A stretch of DNA of 64,000 nt from CAXTPV01 sp965276715. GTDB taxonomy: Bacteria; Pseudomonadota; Alphaproteobacteria; Acetobacterales; Acetobacteraceae. The notes below the pieces were generated by a model, which had not been told where the DNA came from, did not search any database, and saw only the letters and a program-made list of their open reading frames with translations. The stretch covers positions 4,275,921 to 4,339,920 of the forward strand of contig OZ255622.1 in assembly GCA_965276715.1 (NCBI GenBank), in the 5' to 3' direction. How positions within the stretch are numbered: the first letter of the stretch is position 1; every line of letters starts with the position of its first letter. The translations under genes were made by a program, and so were the position numbers. This document shows, one piece after another, positions 26,163 to 34,957 of this stretch.

Positions 26163-26585
26163 TCAGATGATGATGTTGGATTTGGCCGCGAGCGCCGGAC
26201 CTGGCGGAATGCCGAGGAATTCGCAGAGCGCCGACCGCCATTGTCGAAACAGTGCGTTGCGCTCAATCATTTCGTTTGGGTTGCGCGTGTAGATGGCGGC
26301 GCGCGACGTATCAAAACCAGAACTGGCAGTCAGCAGCGCCTGTTCGAGCGGAATGAGTTGCCCGAGATATTGGCGGATCTGCTGGAACTCTTCCGGAGCC
26401 GCGTTGGTCAGCCTGTATTCAAGCGTTCCGTAGGCCTGAAAGAACCTCCAATTCTGGAAACCGCCGTTGCCGGTGCCATACGCCGGATAACCGCAGAACC
26501 GGCGGACATCAACACGTTCGCCGTTTGACAGTGCGCCATTCGGTTGGGTCGAAGCCTCTGTTGTATCGGATGCAGCGCCGCTCAT
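26163..26585 (-). CDS. Hypothetical head-region protein
   Basis: 140 residues from the ATG overlapping the preceding stop (TGATG). A flexible N-terminus leads to WRFFQAYGTLEYRLTN and helices with PLEQALLTASSGFDTSRAAI and ALFRQWRSALCEFLG. Head-tail connector function is possible by position only. Confidence 0.5.
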   Translation of the reverse strand: MSGAASDTTEASTQPNGALSNGERVDVRRFCGYPAYGTGNGGFQNWRFFQAYGTLEYRLTNAAPEEFQQIRQYLGQLIPLEQALLTASSGFDTSRAAIYTRNPNEMIERNALFRQWRSALCEFLGIPPGPALAAKSNIII

Positions 26586-26830
26586 CACACGACCTTGTGA
26601 CGCGCACCGCGATCAACCAGCACGGCAATCTCAAGTGGGTTATCGGTCTCGTATCCCGCCAGTTTTGGGCCATAGACCGCGCCGATGTCGTCGATGAAAC
26701 CGTGTGACTCAGTCAGACGAATGCGCGACGGATAGACGAGCGATGCGCGCGCGGTTTCCACGATAGGTTGAGCAGGCAACCCAAAACGATGCGCGCGAGA
26801 TGCCTCGCGGTTGTAGTGCCCTTTTGGCAT
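26585..26830 (-). CDS. Hypothetical head-region protein
   Basis: 81 residues from ATG 26830, 19 bases after the major capsid stop. MPKGHYNREASRAHRFG start, then SLVYPSRIRLTESHGF. Small proteins at this place can be decoration or connector components; no motif supports a choice. Confidence 0.5.
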   Translation of the reverse strand: MPKGHYNREASRAHRFGLPAQPIVETARASLVYPSRIRLTESHGFIDDIGAVYGPKLAGYETDNPLEIAVLVDRGARHKVV

Positions 26831-26849
26831 CCTTGCGCGCGTCCGTTGA

Positions 26850-28232
26850 CTACAGGCTCTCGATGACGACCGCACGCTTTAGATAGGCGTTCGTCGCGGT
26901 GGGGATGATCGACGGAACCGCCGTGCTGTCGGTTGGAATGGCGTATCCACCGATCCAGTACCAGCTCTGAGCGACAACTTGATTCAATCGGTCAAGCGGC
27001 GGCCGGGTGACCATCACGACGTCGTCCACGCGATCGATGATTGCACGCTCGGCGTCCGGGATGTCGTTCGCGCCCATGCCGGCAAAATCGCCTTCGATGA
27101 TGGCGCCCTGACCGACCACGATTGCGCGATGAATGCTGCCATTGCCTAGCGAGGATTGCTGCGGCGCCTCGGTCGTCGGGATGAACCGAACACCGAGAAG
27201 GTCGACTACCTGTCCCGTGCGGTAAGAGTCCGATCCGTAAGCGCCCCGATACAAATACTTGAAGTCGGCGTCCCGGAAGAGGCCCACCATCTGCTTGTCG
27301 TCCATGTAGCAGTGATAGAGCCCTGAGGCATCGACCGGCGGCACGTTGTTCATACGCAGCGAGGCAACGGCCTGATTGATCGTGTCCATTGTCATCGTGT
27401 CGCCAGGAACATAGCCGGACGCGCCATAGGTCCCTGCCGGCGCCGTCAGCACCAGCGTGGTCTGGCGTCCGTTGGGGCGGACGATGAGCGGCGCGGTTGA
27501 AGCGATCACCGCTTGACCAGCGGTTCCGTCCGACACGGTGACGTTGGAGTTAAAGGTAAGCGTGCCGGAGACGCCGTTTGGAGCTGTTGAAGTGCTGGTC
27601 TGATCGGCAACGGCCGCCAACAGCGTGTAGACACCAGCCCCAACAAGAACCGTCATTCCGGTCGATGAGGTAATAGTCGTTACGGTGCCGACGGGGGTCA
27701 GCGTATTCTGGAAACCTCGAATGTCGTCAACATGCACGGCAGTTCCGGCGGCGCCGAGCGTGGTAGTAACCCGGGTGTTACCACCCAGATAACCCCCAAG
27801 GCCAAACACGTTCTTGCCGCTGAACAGCGCATCGCGAGCAAGACGATCAAGCGACTGGTTGGCCTGAGTGCCGTTGACCCGGGCGTTCTGGATGAACTGC
27901 GCAGATATGCCTACGCGCTCCGTCACCATGTTCAGGTCGATCGTGTCGCCGAACATGTTCATAGTGATCGTGTACTGCTCAACACCCCAGGTTGTCGGCG
28001 TCAGGCCGTTGTCGAAATTGTTGTTCGAGGCGGGCGTGATTGGCGTGGTAACAGGCGGCTTAAGGCCGCGCCTGGTCATGGTGATCGTTTCACCAATCCG
28101 GTTGGGAATGGCCACGCGGTCAACGATCTCGCGAAAGCCGAGACGGGACATAAGTCCCTCTTCAAACTCTCGAGCGAGAAAGCCCTGCTGAATAGCGGGC
28201 TGAAGCGAGGCGGGAAAATTTTGGATTGCCAT
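26850..28232 (-). CDS. Major capsid protein
   Basis: 460 residues from ATG 28232 with GGAGCGACC upstream; an upstream in-frame ATG at 28292 is unlikely. The pattern RIGETITMTRRG, later NNVPPVDASGLYHCYMDD and YRTGQVVDLLGVRFIPTTEA resembles the N4 gp56-type HK97-fold capsid family. Residues ~180-310 form a Thr/Val-rich insertion that looks like an added beta domain. Follows scaffold in transcription order. Confidence 0.8.
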   Translation of the reverse strand: MAIQNFPASLQPAIQQGFLAREFEEGLMSRLGFREIVDRVAIPNRIGETITMTRRGLKPPVTTPITPASNNNFDNGLTPTTWGVEQYTITMNMFGDTIDLNMVTERVGISAQFIQNARVNGTQANQSLDRLARDALFSGKNVFGLGGYLGGNTRVTTTLGAAGTAVHVDDIRGFQNTLTPVGTVTTITSSTGMTVLVGAGVYTLLAAVADQTSTSTAPNGVSGTLTFNSNVTVSDGTAGQAVIASTAPLIVRPNGRQTTLVLTAPAGTYGASGYVPGDTMTMDTINQAVASLRMNNVPPVDASGLYHCYMDDKQMVGLFRDADFKYLYRGAYGSDSYRTGQVVDLLGVRFIPTTEAPQQSSLGNGSIHRAIVVGQGAIIEGDFAGMGANDIPDAERAIIDRVDDVVMVTRPPLDRLNQVVAQSWYWIGGYAIPTDSTAVPSIIPTATNAYLKRAVVIESL

Positions 28233-28278
28233 GTGAGGTCGCTCCTGTGCGACGGCCACGGCTGAAAGCCGGGCACAG

Positions 28279-28311
28279 AAAAGGCCGCTCAACGGGTCTG
28301 TTGGCGGCCTT
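28279..28311 (-). terminator. Hairpin terminator between scaffold and capsid genes
   Basis: Stem AAGGCCGC (28281-28288) with GCGGCCTT (28304-28311), then TTTTCTG on the minus strand. It lies ~45 bases before the capsid ATG and after the scaffold gene, where partial termination or RNA processing could set the capsid/scaffold ratio. Confidence 0.6.
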
Positions 28312-28384
28312 GAAGACTGGAAACCCCAGCCGGGCTGATTTTATGGGGACGTCTCGTTGCCCGCCGGATCAGCCGGTCGGGTTG

Positions 28385-28990
28385 TCAATTCTGTTCGGCA
28401 AGAAAAACTCGGCGCGCACTTTGATAGTCTTCGCGCTTTATCGTGCGTGCATCGAAACCATTTGCCGGTGCGGGCCTGGGCGGCTGCGTTGTGCTCGTGG
28501 TCGTGTGAACTTGACGCGCACCGGCCGCAAAGAAGTAGGGCTTGGACTCCTTGAACGCGTTGAGGATTTCGTCAGCGTTCTCGATGTCACCATTGTCGGC
28601 GATCCTGAGTCCGGCGCGGTCGATCAGCTTGAGACCATCCATGTCTCGCATGCCAAGCCGCGCTGCCGCAGTCTCAAGTCCGGTGTTTGTGCGAAGATCG
28701 CGCTCGGCGTTGACCCGCTGGTCAAGCTCGCCCTGCTTGGCGTTCAACTGCGCGGTCAAGTCGACGCGAAGTCGCTCCAGCTCGCCGGAATGGTTGGTCG
28801 CCATGCCATCGCGCTCGTTTGTCAACGTGTCGAGATCGGCTTGCAGAGCTTCGAGTTGCCCCTTGAACTTGTTGGCGTTTAAGCGGTGCCCCTTCGCTTC
28901 ACCAGCGACTTCCGTGTGTTTTGCCTTCCACTCGTCTCGGTCGGCGGTGACAGTTGCAAGCTCCGCCTGTAGTTCCTCGATTGTTGCCAT
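28385..28990 (-). CDS. Capsid scaffolding protein
   Basis: About 201 residues from ATG 28990 (AGGAG upstream). Residues 1-95 are one long coiled coil (EELQAELATVTADRDEWKAK and on); the next part (LRTNTGLETAAARLGMRDMD, LIDRAGLRI.DNGDIENADE) matches phage scaffold proteins of the GP20-like type; basic C-terminus. Located between portal and capsid. Confidence 0.8.
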   Translation of the reverse strand: MATIEELQAELATVTADRDEWKAKHTEVAGEAKGHRLNANKFKGQLEALQADLDTLTNERDGMATNHSGELERLRVDLTAQLNAKQGELDQRVNAERDLRTNTGLETAAARLGMRDMDGLKLIDRAGLRIADNGDIENADEILNAFKESKPYFFAAGARQVHTTTSTTQPPRPAPANGFDARTIKREDYQSARRVFLAEQN

Positions 28991-29146
28991 CACGGCTCCT
29001 TTTGCGCGTCGCGCGCAGCGTTGCTTGATGCGGTCCCCCTCGCGGTTTCCGGTCGAGCTATAGGATCGGGGGTTTCCACCCCGCGCGGCTAAGCGTCTCT
29101 ATTGTCGATCTGCTGTCAACAGCAACAATGGCGCAACCCTCGGTTC

Positions 29147-30634
29147 TCACGCCGTTACCTCTCTTGTCTGCTGCGTTCCGCCATTTGCCGCGTTTCGAGC
29201 CGTCTGAGCCGCCAAGTCCGACGCTTGCTGCTGCTTTACCGCCGATGCCGTCTCGATCAGTTTCATCTCGGCCGTGAGATCGTCCACGCCCAGCAGCGTT
29301 GCCATTTTGGTCACGGCGGTTTTCAGAGAAACAACACCGCCCGCATATGCCGTCACGACAGCCTGTGCGGTTGTCATCTCGTCCTGAGCAGTGGGCGAAA
29401 TCCAAGCCGGCCACCGGAGTTCAAGCCCGGCGTCGTCAATGACAACCCGCTCGTCCCCAATCGTCAACCCACCGGACATGACCTGCGATGCTTTGCACGC
29501 CATGCGCAGCAGACTGAGCAGCGCGCTCTCGCCGTAGGAAATCCGCAGTCGGTCCGCAAGCCAGATCAAGCCGCTCATCATAAGCTCAATTGATCGGCCA
29601 GACGTCGCCGCGCTCAGTTTGTCCGCATGCGAGCGGTTTCCGTGCATTGCCTCAAGCGCGATCGCCCGAAGCTCCCGCACGTGATCAAGAACCGCGCGCG
29701 CCGCCTCGCCGCCGATCTCTAGCAGTTTGGCGTCTGAGCCTGCTGGCAGCACCAGCGCGTTCGCGGCACCGCCAATGAGATCGGGCGTCGTGCCATTAAT
29801 CGTGAGAACTGTTTTCGGATCGGACGAGTAGTTCAACCCGCGCCCCGCTTGCGACAGCAAGTAGTCACCTTCGATCACGGTGTCGATCGCTGCCTCGAAC
29901 GTGCATTGCCCGTCCGGTCCGTCGCCGCCCGGCAGGTTGCGGACCCACACAATCGGCACAAAGCCCAGCGCGTGCTGCGTTGACCGCGCGTCATCCTCGA
30001 TCGCGGCAGCCGTGTCATCGATCCGCTGCGGCAGGAACCACGTCTCAGCGGTTTCATCCCAGGTGCGTTGGAACCAATAGGTCTGCGCGTCTGCGTCTGC
30101 GGGCAACACATATCTCTGTCTACGCAGATCGGCCCCTCGAACCTTGAACCGCTCTGTTACTCGAAGCAGCACATCCGGATCTTCCGGGGACCACTCGGGC
30201 GTCAGATACATCGTTTCCATCACGTTGAAAAACGGTTTGTTCGACAACACTCGCATTAGGATCGCAACCGAGCCAACCGAGCCGCGCGTGGCCGCGTCAA
30301 GCATGATCTCGTTTAGCCGCGTCTGCTTTATCAAGACGGCTAGGGTCGCGACGGTATCGGTAGTCTTGGCTTGAACAGTAGGCCAGTGACCTTCGCTGAA
30401 CAACAGTGACACGCTGTCGTCGACGACCACGCGGCAGAGACCGGTGCGAACCGATGGGCGTCGCTTGTTGAGCGAGATGTATTCGCCCGACCCGGAAAAC
30501 TCTTCCGAGAACGGATGCGGCAAGCTATCGTAAAGCGTGTTGTCGCGGACTTTCGCAAGTGCAGTCAGACGCATTGCTCGAGATGGATAACCGGCATCTT
30601 TCGGATAGCCGCTTTGGAGCGCCTGCCAGTCCAT
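29147..30634 (-). CDS. Portal protein
   Basis: 495 residues, SPP1 gp6-like portal: helical N-terminus, VVVDDSVSLLFSEG, the central wing with VRNLPGGDGPDGQC, and a C-terminal stem/crown with DKLSAATSGRSIELMMSGLI. It forms the dodecameric ring for DNA packaging. Its position right after the large terminase agrees. Confidence 0.85.
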   Translation of the reverse strand: MDWQALQSGYPKDAGYPSRAMRLTALAKVRDNTLYDSLPHPFSEEFSGSGEYISLNKRRPSVRTGLCRVVVDDSVSLLFSEGHWPTVQAKTTDTVATLAVLIKQTRLNEIMLDAATRGSVGSVAILMRVLSNKPFFNVMETMYLTPEWSPEDPDVLLRVTERFKVRGADLRRQRYVLPADADAQTYWFQRTWDETAETWFLPQRIDDTAAAIEDDARSTQHALGFVPIVWVRNLPGGDGPDGQCTFEAAIDTVIEGDYLLSQAGRGLNYSSDPKTVLTINGTTPDLIGGAANALVLPAGSDAKLLEIGGEAARAVLDHVRELRAIALEAMHGNRSHADKLSAATSGRSIELMMSGLIWLADRLRISYGESALLSLLRMACKASQVMSGGLTIGDERVVIDDAGLELRWPAWISPTAQDEMTTAQAVVTAYAGGVVSLKTAVTKMATLLGVDDLTAEMKLIETASAVKQQQASDLAAQTARNAANGGTQQTREVTA

Positions 30635-30658
30635 TCGGGCGCTCCTGCGTCTCCTGCC

Positions 30659-32125
30659 TCAGCGACGGTGCAGGTTGAATGGGACTGCCGCAGCTTGCAT
30701 AGGAAGCGGAACCGTCAACTGCTCGAACGCACGAGACGAAGCGTCGACTTGATCATCATGTGTGCCAGCCGGGAACGAGCCCATCTCATCCAGATACACT
30801 CGGTTCCAAGCCGCTCGCACGAGCGACACGCTGCCGACGTTGCATTGCGAAGCAAACGGCGCCGCTCGCGTAGCCTTGTCTCCAGTCTCGCGAGTTGCAC
30901 CGACCGTGAACCCGACCAGCCGCCGCGTGAGGTAGGCCACTTGCGCTACGCCAGCCTGCCCAGGATCTTGAGGCAGGCTGATCGGCACCGTTCTGCCGTC
31001 GCGAGTGCCCGTCGCCACAATCGTGGCCTCGATCTCGTCCGGACCTCCTCGCACGCGAACCACGTCCTCGACCAGAAAACCACCGGTCGATAACTGGGCC
31101 ATTAACACGCCAACAGTCCAGTCCGGGTCACGTGTTCCTGTTTGGCGAGTGGCCGCAAGATCCCAGGCTCGAACGCGGCGAATAATGTTGCTCGGCGACG
31201 CGTCCAAGATCGGGATCAGCGACGGCTTGAACAACGCTCCCTCAGAAACAAACGGCTGCCCTTGATACAGCGATGCCCATTCGCGCGGACCGAGGTCACG
31301 CTCAAGACTGGCAAGCGCCGCGCGATCAAACATTTCGGGCCAAAGCGCATCGCCAATGTCGCGTCCGAGTGGATCGTTGGCACCCGCAACGGCAGGCAGG
31401 TTGATAACGCGCCACACGTCGGCTTGGTCGTTCAGAAGACGGCCGACGACGTCATCGGGATGCCATCGGGTCATGACCAGCACTATGGCACCGCGCGTCG
31501 AAAGCCTGGTGCGAGCCACGGACCGATACCAGTCGAACGTTGCCTCGCGCACTACTGCGCTGTCGGCATCCTTACGGTCGCGAACGAGATCGTCGCACAC
31601 GAGCAGATGAGCGCCGCGCCCGGTCAGGCCGCCGCCGACACCAATCGCGGCAAAGACCCCGCCTTTGTTCGTGTGCCACAGATCACGGGCAGAACTGTCG
31701 GCGGCTACCTTCACTTCCGGGAACAACGCCGCGTATTCCGGCGACTGGACAATGTTGCGAATGTCGCGGCCAAAACCTTGGGCAAGATCGGCGCCGTAAC
31801 TTGCCACCACAATCTGATCGTGCGGATGACGACCAAACCACCATGCCGGCAGGCGTTTGCTGACTAGCTCTGACTTTCCATGTCGAGGCGCGACACTGAC
31901 GATGAGCCGCTTGTTCTCGCCTCGCTCGATCGCCTCCAGTTCGCGGCACAAAAGCCCGTGATGACGGCCGACGCGATAACCCGGCATCGTGTAGCGGGTA
32001 AAGTCCAGAAGGCTAGTGCGTGATCGTTCCCGTCTCTTCAGTTCCGCTATCGCCGCCTGTCTCGCACGCGATAGCAGCGAGTTCTGCGTCGGAAAAGTCG
32101 GTCGCGGATCTGCGGATGGTTGCAT
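30659..32125 (-). CDS. Terminase large subunit
   Basis: 488 residues. N-terminal ATPase with Walker A VAPRHGKSE (79-86) and Walker B LLVCDDL (174-180), then the motif III-like MTRWHPDD; C-terminal RNase H-fold nuclease with RAWDLAAT and late DDQVDA acidic residues. Powers DNA translocation into the prohead. The annotated ATG overlaps the small subunit gene by 113 bases, so a later start is possible. Confidence 0.9.
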   Translation of the reverse strand: MQPSADPRPTFPTQNSLLSRARQAAIAELKRRERSRTSLLDFTRYTMPGYRVGRHHGLLCRELEAIERGENKRLIVSVAPRHGKSELVSKRLPAWWFGRHPHDQIVVASYGADLAQGFGRDIRNIVQSPEYAALFPEVKVAADSSARDLWHTNKGGVFAAIGVGGGLTGRGAHLLVCDDLVRDRKDADSAVVREATFDWYRSVARTRLSTRGAIVLVMTRWHPDDVVGRLLNDQADVWRVINLPAVAGANDPLGRDIGDALWPEMFDRAALASLERDLGPREWASLYQGQPFVSEGALFKPSLIPILDASPSNIIRRVRAWDLAATRQTGTRDPDWTVGVLMAQLSTGGFLVEDVVRVRGGPDEIEATIVATGTRDGRTVPISLPQDPGQAGVAQVAYLTRRLVGFTVGATRETGDKATRAAPFASQCNVGSVSLVRAAWNRVYLDEMGSFPAGTHDDQVDASSRAFEQLTVPLPMQAAAVPFNLHRR

Positions 32126-32456
32126 TGAGGGTCACGTTGTTGAGCTTGGCGTGACGGTAAGGAGCTGCCTTTTCGGCGAGCGCCGCCACCAGCATCCACG
32201 CCTGTAGAGCTTCCTTTGGTGTTTCGGAATGGACAGCCTCTTCGGCCGCGAAATACATCGCGTGCTCGAGAAGCTGAAGCGGCGTGAGCTTGCGGATGTC
32301 GTCGATTGTCATCTCGGATGAAAGCCTGTCTTGCGCCGACAAGAGAGCTTGACGCCTAGCCTGTTCGACCTTGCCGATGTTGCCCTCGCCTGGCCGGCGG
32401 CCCCAGGGATTGCCCGTTTTGCGATCGCGGTAACCGCGTTTGCGTGTGTCTGCCAT
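32013..32456 (-). CDS. Terminase small subunit candidate
   Basis: 147 residues from ATG 32456. A basic N-terminus (RKRGYRDRKTGNPWGRRPG) is followed by helices (LTPLQLLEHAMYFAAEEA, ALQAWMLVAALAEKAAPYRH). The conserved TPL-LE-A pattern and position directly before the large subunit match small terminases of alphaproteobacterial phages. Confidence 0.7.
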   Translation of the reverse strand: MADTRKRGYRDRKTGNPWGRRPGEGNIGKVEQARRQALLSAQDRLSSEMTIDDIRKLTPLQLLEHAMYFAAEEAVHSETPKEALQAWMLVAALAEKAAPYRHAKLNNVTLNATIRRSATDFSDAELAAIACETGGDSGTEETGTITH

Positions 32457-32554
32457 GGGAACATCTCGGACCGGCGGGGCCACGCTCACGGTAACGCGAC
32501 TTTCACCACCTAACACTCCGTATAGGCACGGGTGGCGGCGGAAAGCAATACCTT

Positions 32555-32842
32555 GTGTCAAGCATCGCCGCCGACCGCTGGCGCGCGTCCACCAAGCCGT
32601 GCTCACTGTGTGGGCGGCTTCACGACATGCCGCTCGGCAAGCGCACGATGCGTTGCGACTGCGGCAACGTCATGGACCGCGACGCCAACGCGGCGGCGAA
32701 CCTAAGACGGTACGGGCAGGAGGCCCGGAACCGCGCCCTGTTGGGCGCAACGCGCGGGGAGATCGGAGATCAGGTCGCAGGCATCCGCCCGCCGCCGGTG
32801 CCGGTCGTAGAACCGCGAATGCTGGCGCAAGTGGCCGCATGA
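32555..32842 (+). pseudogene. TnpB (IS200/IS605) C-terminal zinc-ribbon remnant
   Basis: 95 codons encoding the end of a TnpB/OrfB protein: WRASTKPCSLCG, then TMRCDCGNVMDRDANAAANL, i.e. the zinc ribbon plus the last RuvC aspartate motif. The frame is open a little further upstream, but the N-terminal ~300 residues of TnpB are absent and no TnpA is seen. The fragment ends ten bases from the convergent regulator gene. Confidence 0.75.
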
Positions 32843-32851
32843 CCACGAAAG

Positions 32852-33463
32852 TCAGTAATTCCGGTCCACCATTTCCCAGTGCTCGGCCATGCGTGTCAGT
32901 GCCGCGTTGATGTGCCCCATGACCTGCTTTTCGTCGATGGTGCGGATCGTCTTCTGGCCGTCTGCGTCCACGTCCACGCGCTTAAACCGCCTTGCAATCT
33001 CCCGGACCGTAAGGTTCTGCACAACGAGCAACACGACCAGCGCCCGCGCTTGGTTGCCTAGTGCCTTGTTCACGGACCGCAGCGCCGCCGTGGCCTGGAT
33101 TGCGGTTAGAATTGGATGACCCTTCTGCCAAGCCGGGCGACGTCCGCCGGCAATCTCGCCGCTTTGCCACGACGCGCCGCGTTCCTGCTCCGACAGCATT
33201 GCATACTTGTCGCACGCGTCGCGCTGATCATCGTCGATCGCGCCGCAGTTGTGCAGACGATCATAGGACCAGACGACGCGAGCGCGGCTGATGTTGCGGT
33301 TTGGATTGCCGCCCTCGCCCACGTCCGGCGCGCAATGCTCGACAGCGATCTCACCTCGGCTGTAACGCGCGTCAAGTGCGTGATCCGAGATGACAAGCGG
33401 TACGCCTGGCGCGCGCTTTTCGCGACTGCGACGCTTGGTGCGAGACGTGGAAATGGCGCTCAT
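32852..33463 (-). CDS. HTH protein, possible late-gene regulator
   Basis: 203 residues. A basic N-terminus, SRARVVWSYDRLHNCGAID in the middle, then a C-terminal helix-turn-helix-like segment (LVVQNLTVREIARRFKRVDV). The YDRL-H-x-G-I/A-D pattern recalls DUF6456-type phage proteins. It lies at the junction of early and late genes, just before the terminases, the place of antiterminator Q or late activators; that role is inferred. Confidence 0.55.
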   Translation of the reverse strand: MSAISTSRTKRRSREKRAPGVPLVISDHALDARYSRGEIAVEHCAPDVGEGGNPNRNISRARVVWSYDRLHNCGAIDDDQRDACDKYAMLSEQERGASWQSGEIAGGRRPAWQKGHPILTAIQATAALRSVNKALGNQARALVVLLVVQNLTVREIARRFKRVDVDADGQKTIRTIDEKQVMGHINAALTRMAEHWEMVDRNY

Positions 33464-33609
33464 GCGGCGTCTCCCAACACACGGGGCATCTCCACGGCCA
33501 GAGTGCGCAACGTCCGCATCATGCCGTCAAACCGACGCCGTTCACGCTGGCGGCGGGTCACATGGATTGCGAGAAGGATCGCACCCACGAGAAGAACGTG
33601 GAAGGTCAT
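33460..33609 (-). CDS. Small membrane protein
   Basis: 49 residues from ATG 33609. An N-terminal transmembrane helix (FHVLLVGAILLAIHV) is followed by a very basic segment RRQRERRRFDG. Overlaps both neighbours by four bases (ATGA), so part of a coupled operon. Confidence 0.55.
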   Translation of the reverse strand: MTFHVLLVGAILLAIHVTRRQRERRRFDGMMRTLRTLAVEMPRVLGDAA

Positions 33610-33938
33610 CGTCCGCTTCCGTTCAGCGCCTCGAGCGCATCCACGCGTTGACCGATCGCCGTCATTCCTGCCTCGGCCATTGCGTGCATTCGCTCGATGA
33701 CACCACGCAGTCTGGCACACTCCTGACAATCCTTGCCGGACGATACCCAGATCGGCCCCAACACCGCCTCGATCTTGCGCTGTCGCAGCGCGAAGTCGCA
33801 GCGACCCGTCTCGTATTGAGCAATCAAGGCGCGTGAGACACCGATGGCGTGGGCGAGCTGGTCTTGCTTCCACCCCATGCGCTTGCGGGCGCGCTGGAGA
33901 CTGCGGCCACGGATGAGGGTGTCAGCGGTGGGGGTCAT
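33606..33938 (-). CDS. XRE-family transcriptional regulator
   Basis: 110 residues from ATG 33938. Residues ~10-60 form a Cro/CI-type HTH: ARKRMGWKQDQLAHAIGVSR, then ALIAQYETGRCD. The C-terminus has CQEC and helices. A second regulator besides CI and Cro, in the distal part of the replication operon; perhaps controls the early-to-late switch. Confidence 0.8.
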   Translation of the reverse strand: MTPTADTLIRGRSLQRARKRMGWKQDQLAHAIGVSRALIAQYETGRCDFALRQRKIEAVLGPIWVSSGKDCQECARLRGVIERMHAMAEAGMTAIGQRVDALEALNGSGR

Positions 33939-34120
33939 GGCGTCACCGAGCTTGCTTCCGCTGCTGCCGCCAGGATCGCCGCGGCCAGCTCGACGGCTTG
34001 TCTGATCGTCATTTCGTCCGTCGACCGCCATGCCGGGCTGAGCCGAACCAAGGCGACCCGGTCGTGCATCGTCAACACGCGCACGGTGGTTGGTGCTCGC
34101 GTGGCTTGTGTGCCGCTCAC
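33935..34120 (-). CDS. Small hypothetical protein
   Basis: 61 residues from a GTG at 34120 with an excellent AGGAGGGTGAC upstream. Sequence RVLTMHDRVALVRLSPAWRS, then an Ala-rich helix. Overlaps the XRE gene start (ATGA). Between 34121 and 34298 several short frames overlap and none can be chosen with confidence. Confidence 0.5.
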   Translation of the reverse strand: MSGTQATRAPTTVRVLTMHDRVALVRLSPAWRSTDEMTIRQAVELAAAILAAAAEASSVTP

Positions 34121-34298
34121 GTCACCCTCCTGCTGCCCGCCTGGACGCGCCACAATGGCTTCAGGCGAAACCCGGGCACCAGACGCGAAGGTAGCCGCTG
34201 AAAGCCCGTGGTGATGGCGTGGACCGACGAGCCGCCACTGACGCCGAGACCGGTGGCCTCGCTTCCAAGGCATGTCAAGGCACGGCATGCGTCACCGG

Positions 34299-34670
34299 TC
34301 ATCGGCATAAACCCGTCGGAGGCTCGCCAGAGCCGTTTGCAGGGTCAGGCGGGGTGTTGGGGCCGGAAACAGGCTTACAGGTCTGTGGCGCGTCCTGAGC
34401 GCCCGCGTAGTCATGATTGGATGCGACGGTCTGGTCCTTGGGGGGCTGGATTTGGGGCCGTTGCGAGTGTTCGACGGCGGCAACCCAGATCGCCATGCCT
34501 TCCTCACAGAGCCGGTCGGCTTCGGCAAGCATCTGAGCGACACGTTTTCGGCGTCGATCGGCCCTGGCCATGCGGTGAAACGCTTCTGCCCTGATACCCG
34601 GTTCGTCGACGGACAAATGAGCGACGGCTTGGTCAACCGGCCAGCCCTGATATTTGCCGGAAAATGGCAT
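34299..34670 (-). CDS. Hypothetical protein
   Basis: 123 residues. N-terminal 60 residues are helical (AFHRMARADRRRKRVAQMLA, EADRLCEEGMA), C-terminal half is Pro/Gln-rich and probably disordered. Lies downstream of the iteron-like region and the VapE helicase gene. Confidence 0.5.
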   Translation of the reverse strand: MPFSGKYQGWPVDQAVAHLSVDEPGIRAEAFHRMARADRRRKRVAQMLAEADRLCEEGMAIWVAAVEHSQRPQIQPPKDQTVASNHDYAGAQDAPQTCKPVSGPNTPPDPANGSGEPPTGLCR

Positions 34671-34695
34671 CAGAGACGTTCGCTTAGCGAAACGC

Positions 34696-34883
34696 TGCCA
34701 GACCCTGCCAGACCTGGAGGTGACTTCCCGAAAACCCTAACTCTCCCCATACTATGTCCCTTTCCTGTAAACTTTATAAATAGGTCTGGCAGGTCTGGTA
34801 GGTCTGGTCTTGTAGAGGGGGACAAGGTTTTTCGTGCCGGACCTCGTTTTGAAGGTCTGGCGTCGTTGCAGAATGGTCTGGCA
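34696..34883. repeat. Iteron-like repeats around an AT-rich segment; candidate origin
   Basis: The 9-mer GGTCTGGYN occurs at 34783-34791, 34792-34800 and 34801-34809 in tandem, again at 34854-34862 and 34875-34883, and twice inverted at 34696-34704 and 34706-34714. Between the inverted and direct copies is an AT-rich stretch with TTTATAAA (about 34741-34782). There is no convincing gene from 34671 to 34957. The block abuts the helicase gene, as phage replication origins often do; an operator array is the alternative. Confidence 0.55.
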
Positions 34884-34957
34884 TCTCTGCAACGGAATGT
34901 AACAGAAAGCCACAAATCTGCATTTGTGCAGATTTTCTTCGGTGTGCCCAATCATCC

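Noticed and set aside
34117..34308. 63-residue minus ORF between the small gene and the hypothetical protein at 34299
   Set aside because: Start overlaps neatly, but two other frames are equally open and none shows protein-like character; left uncalled.
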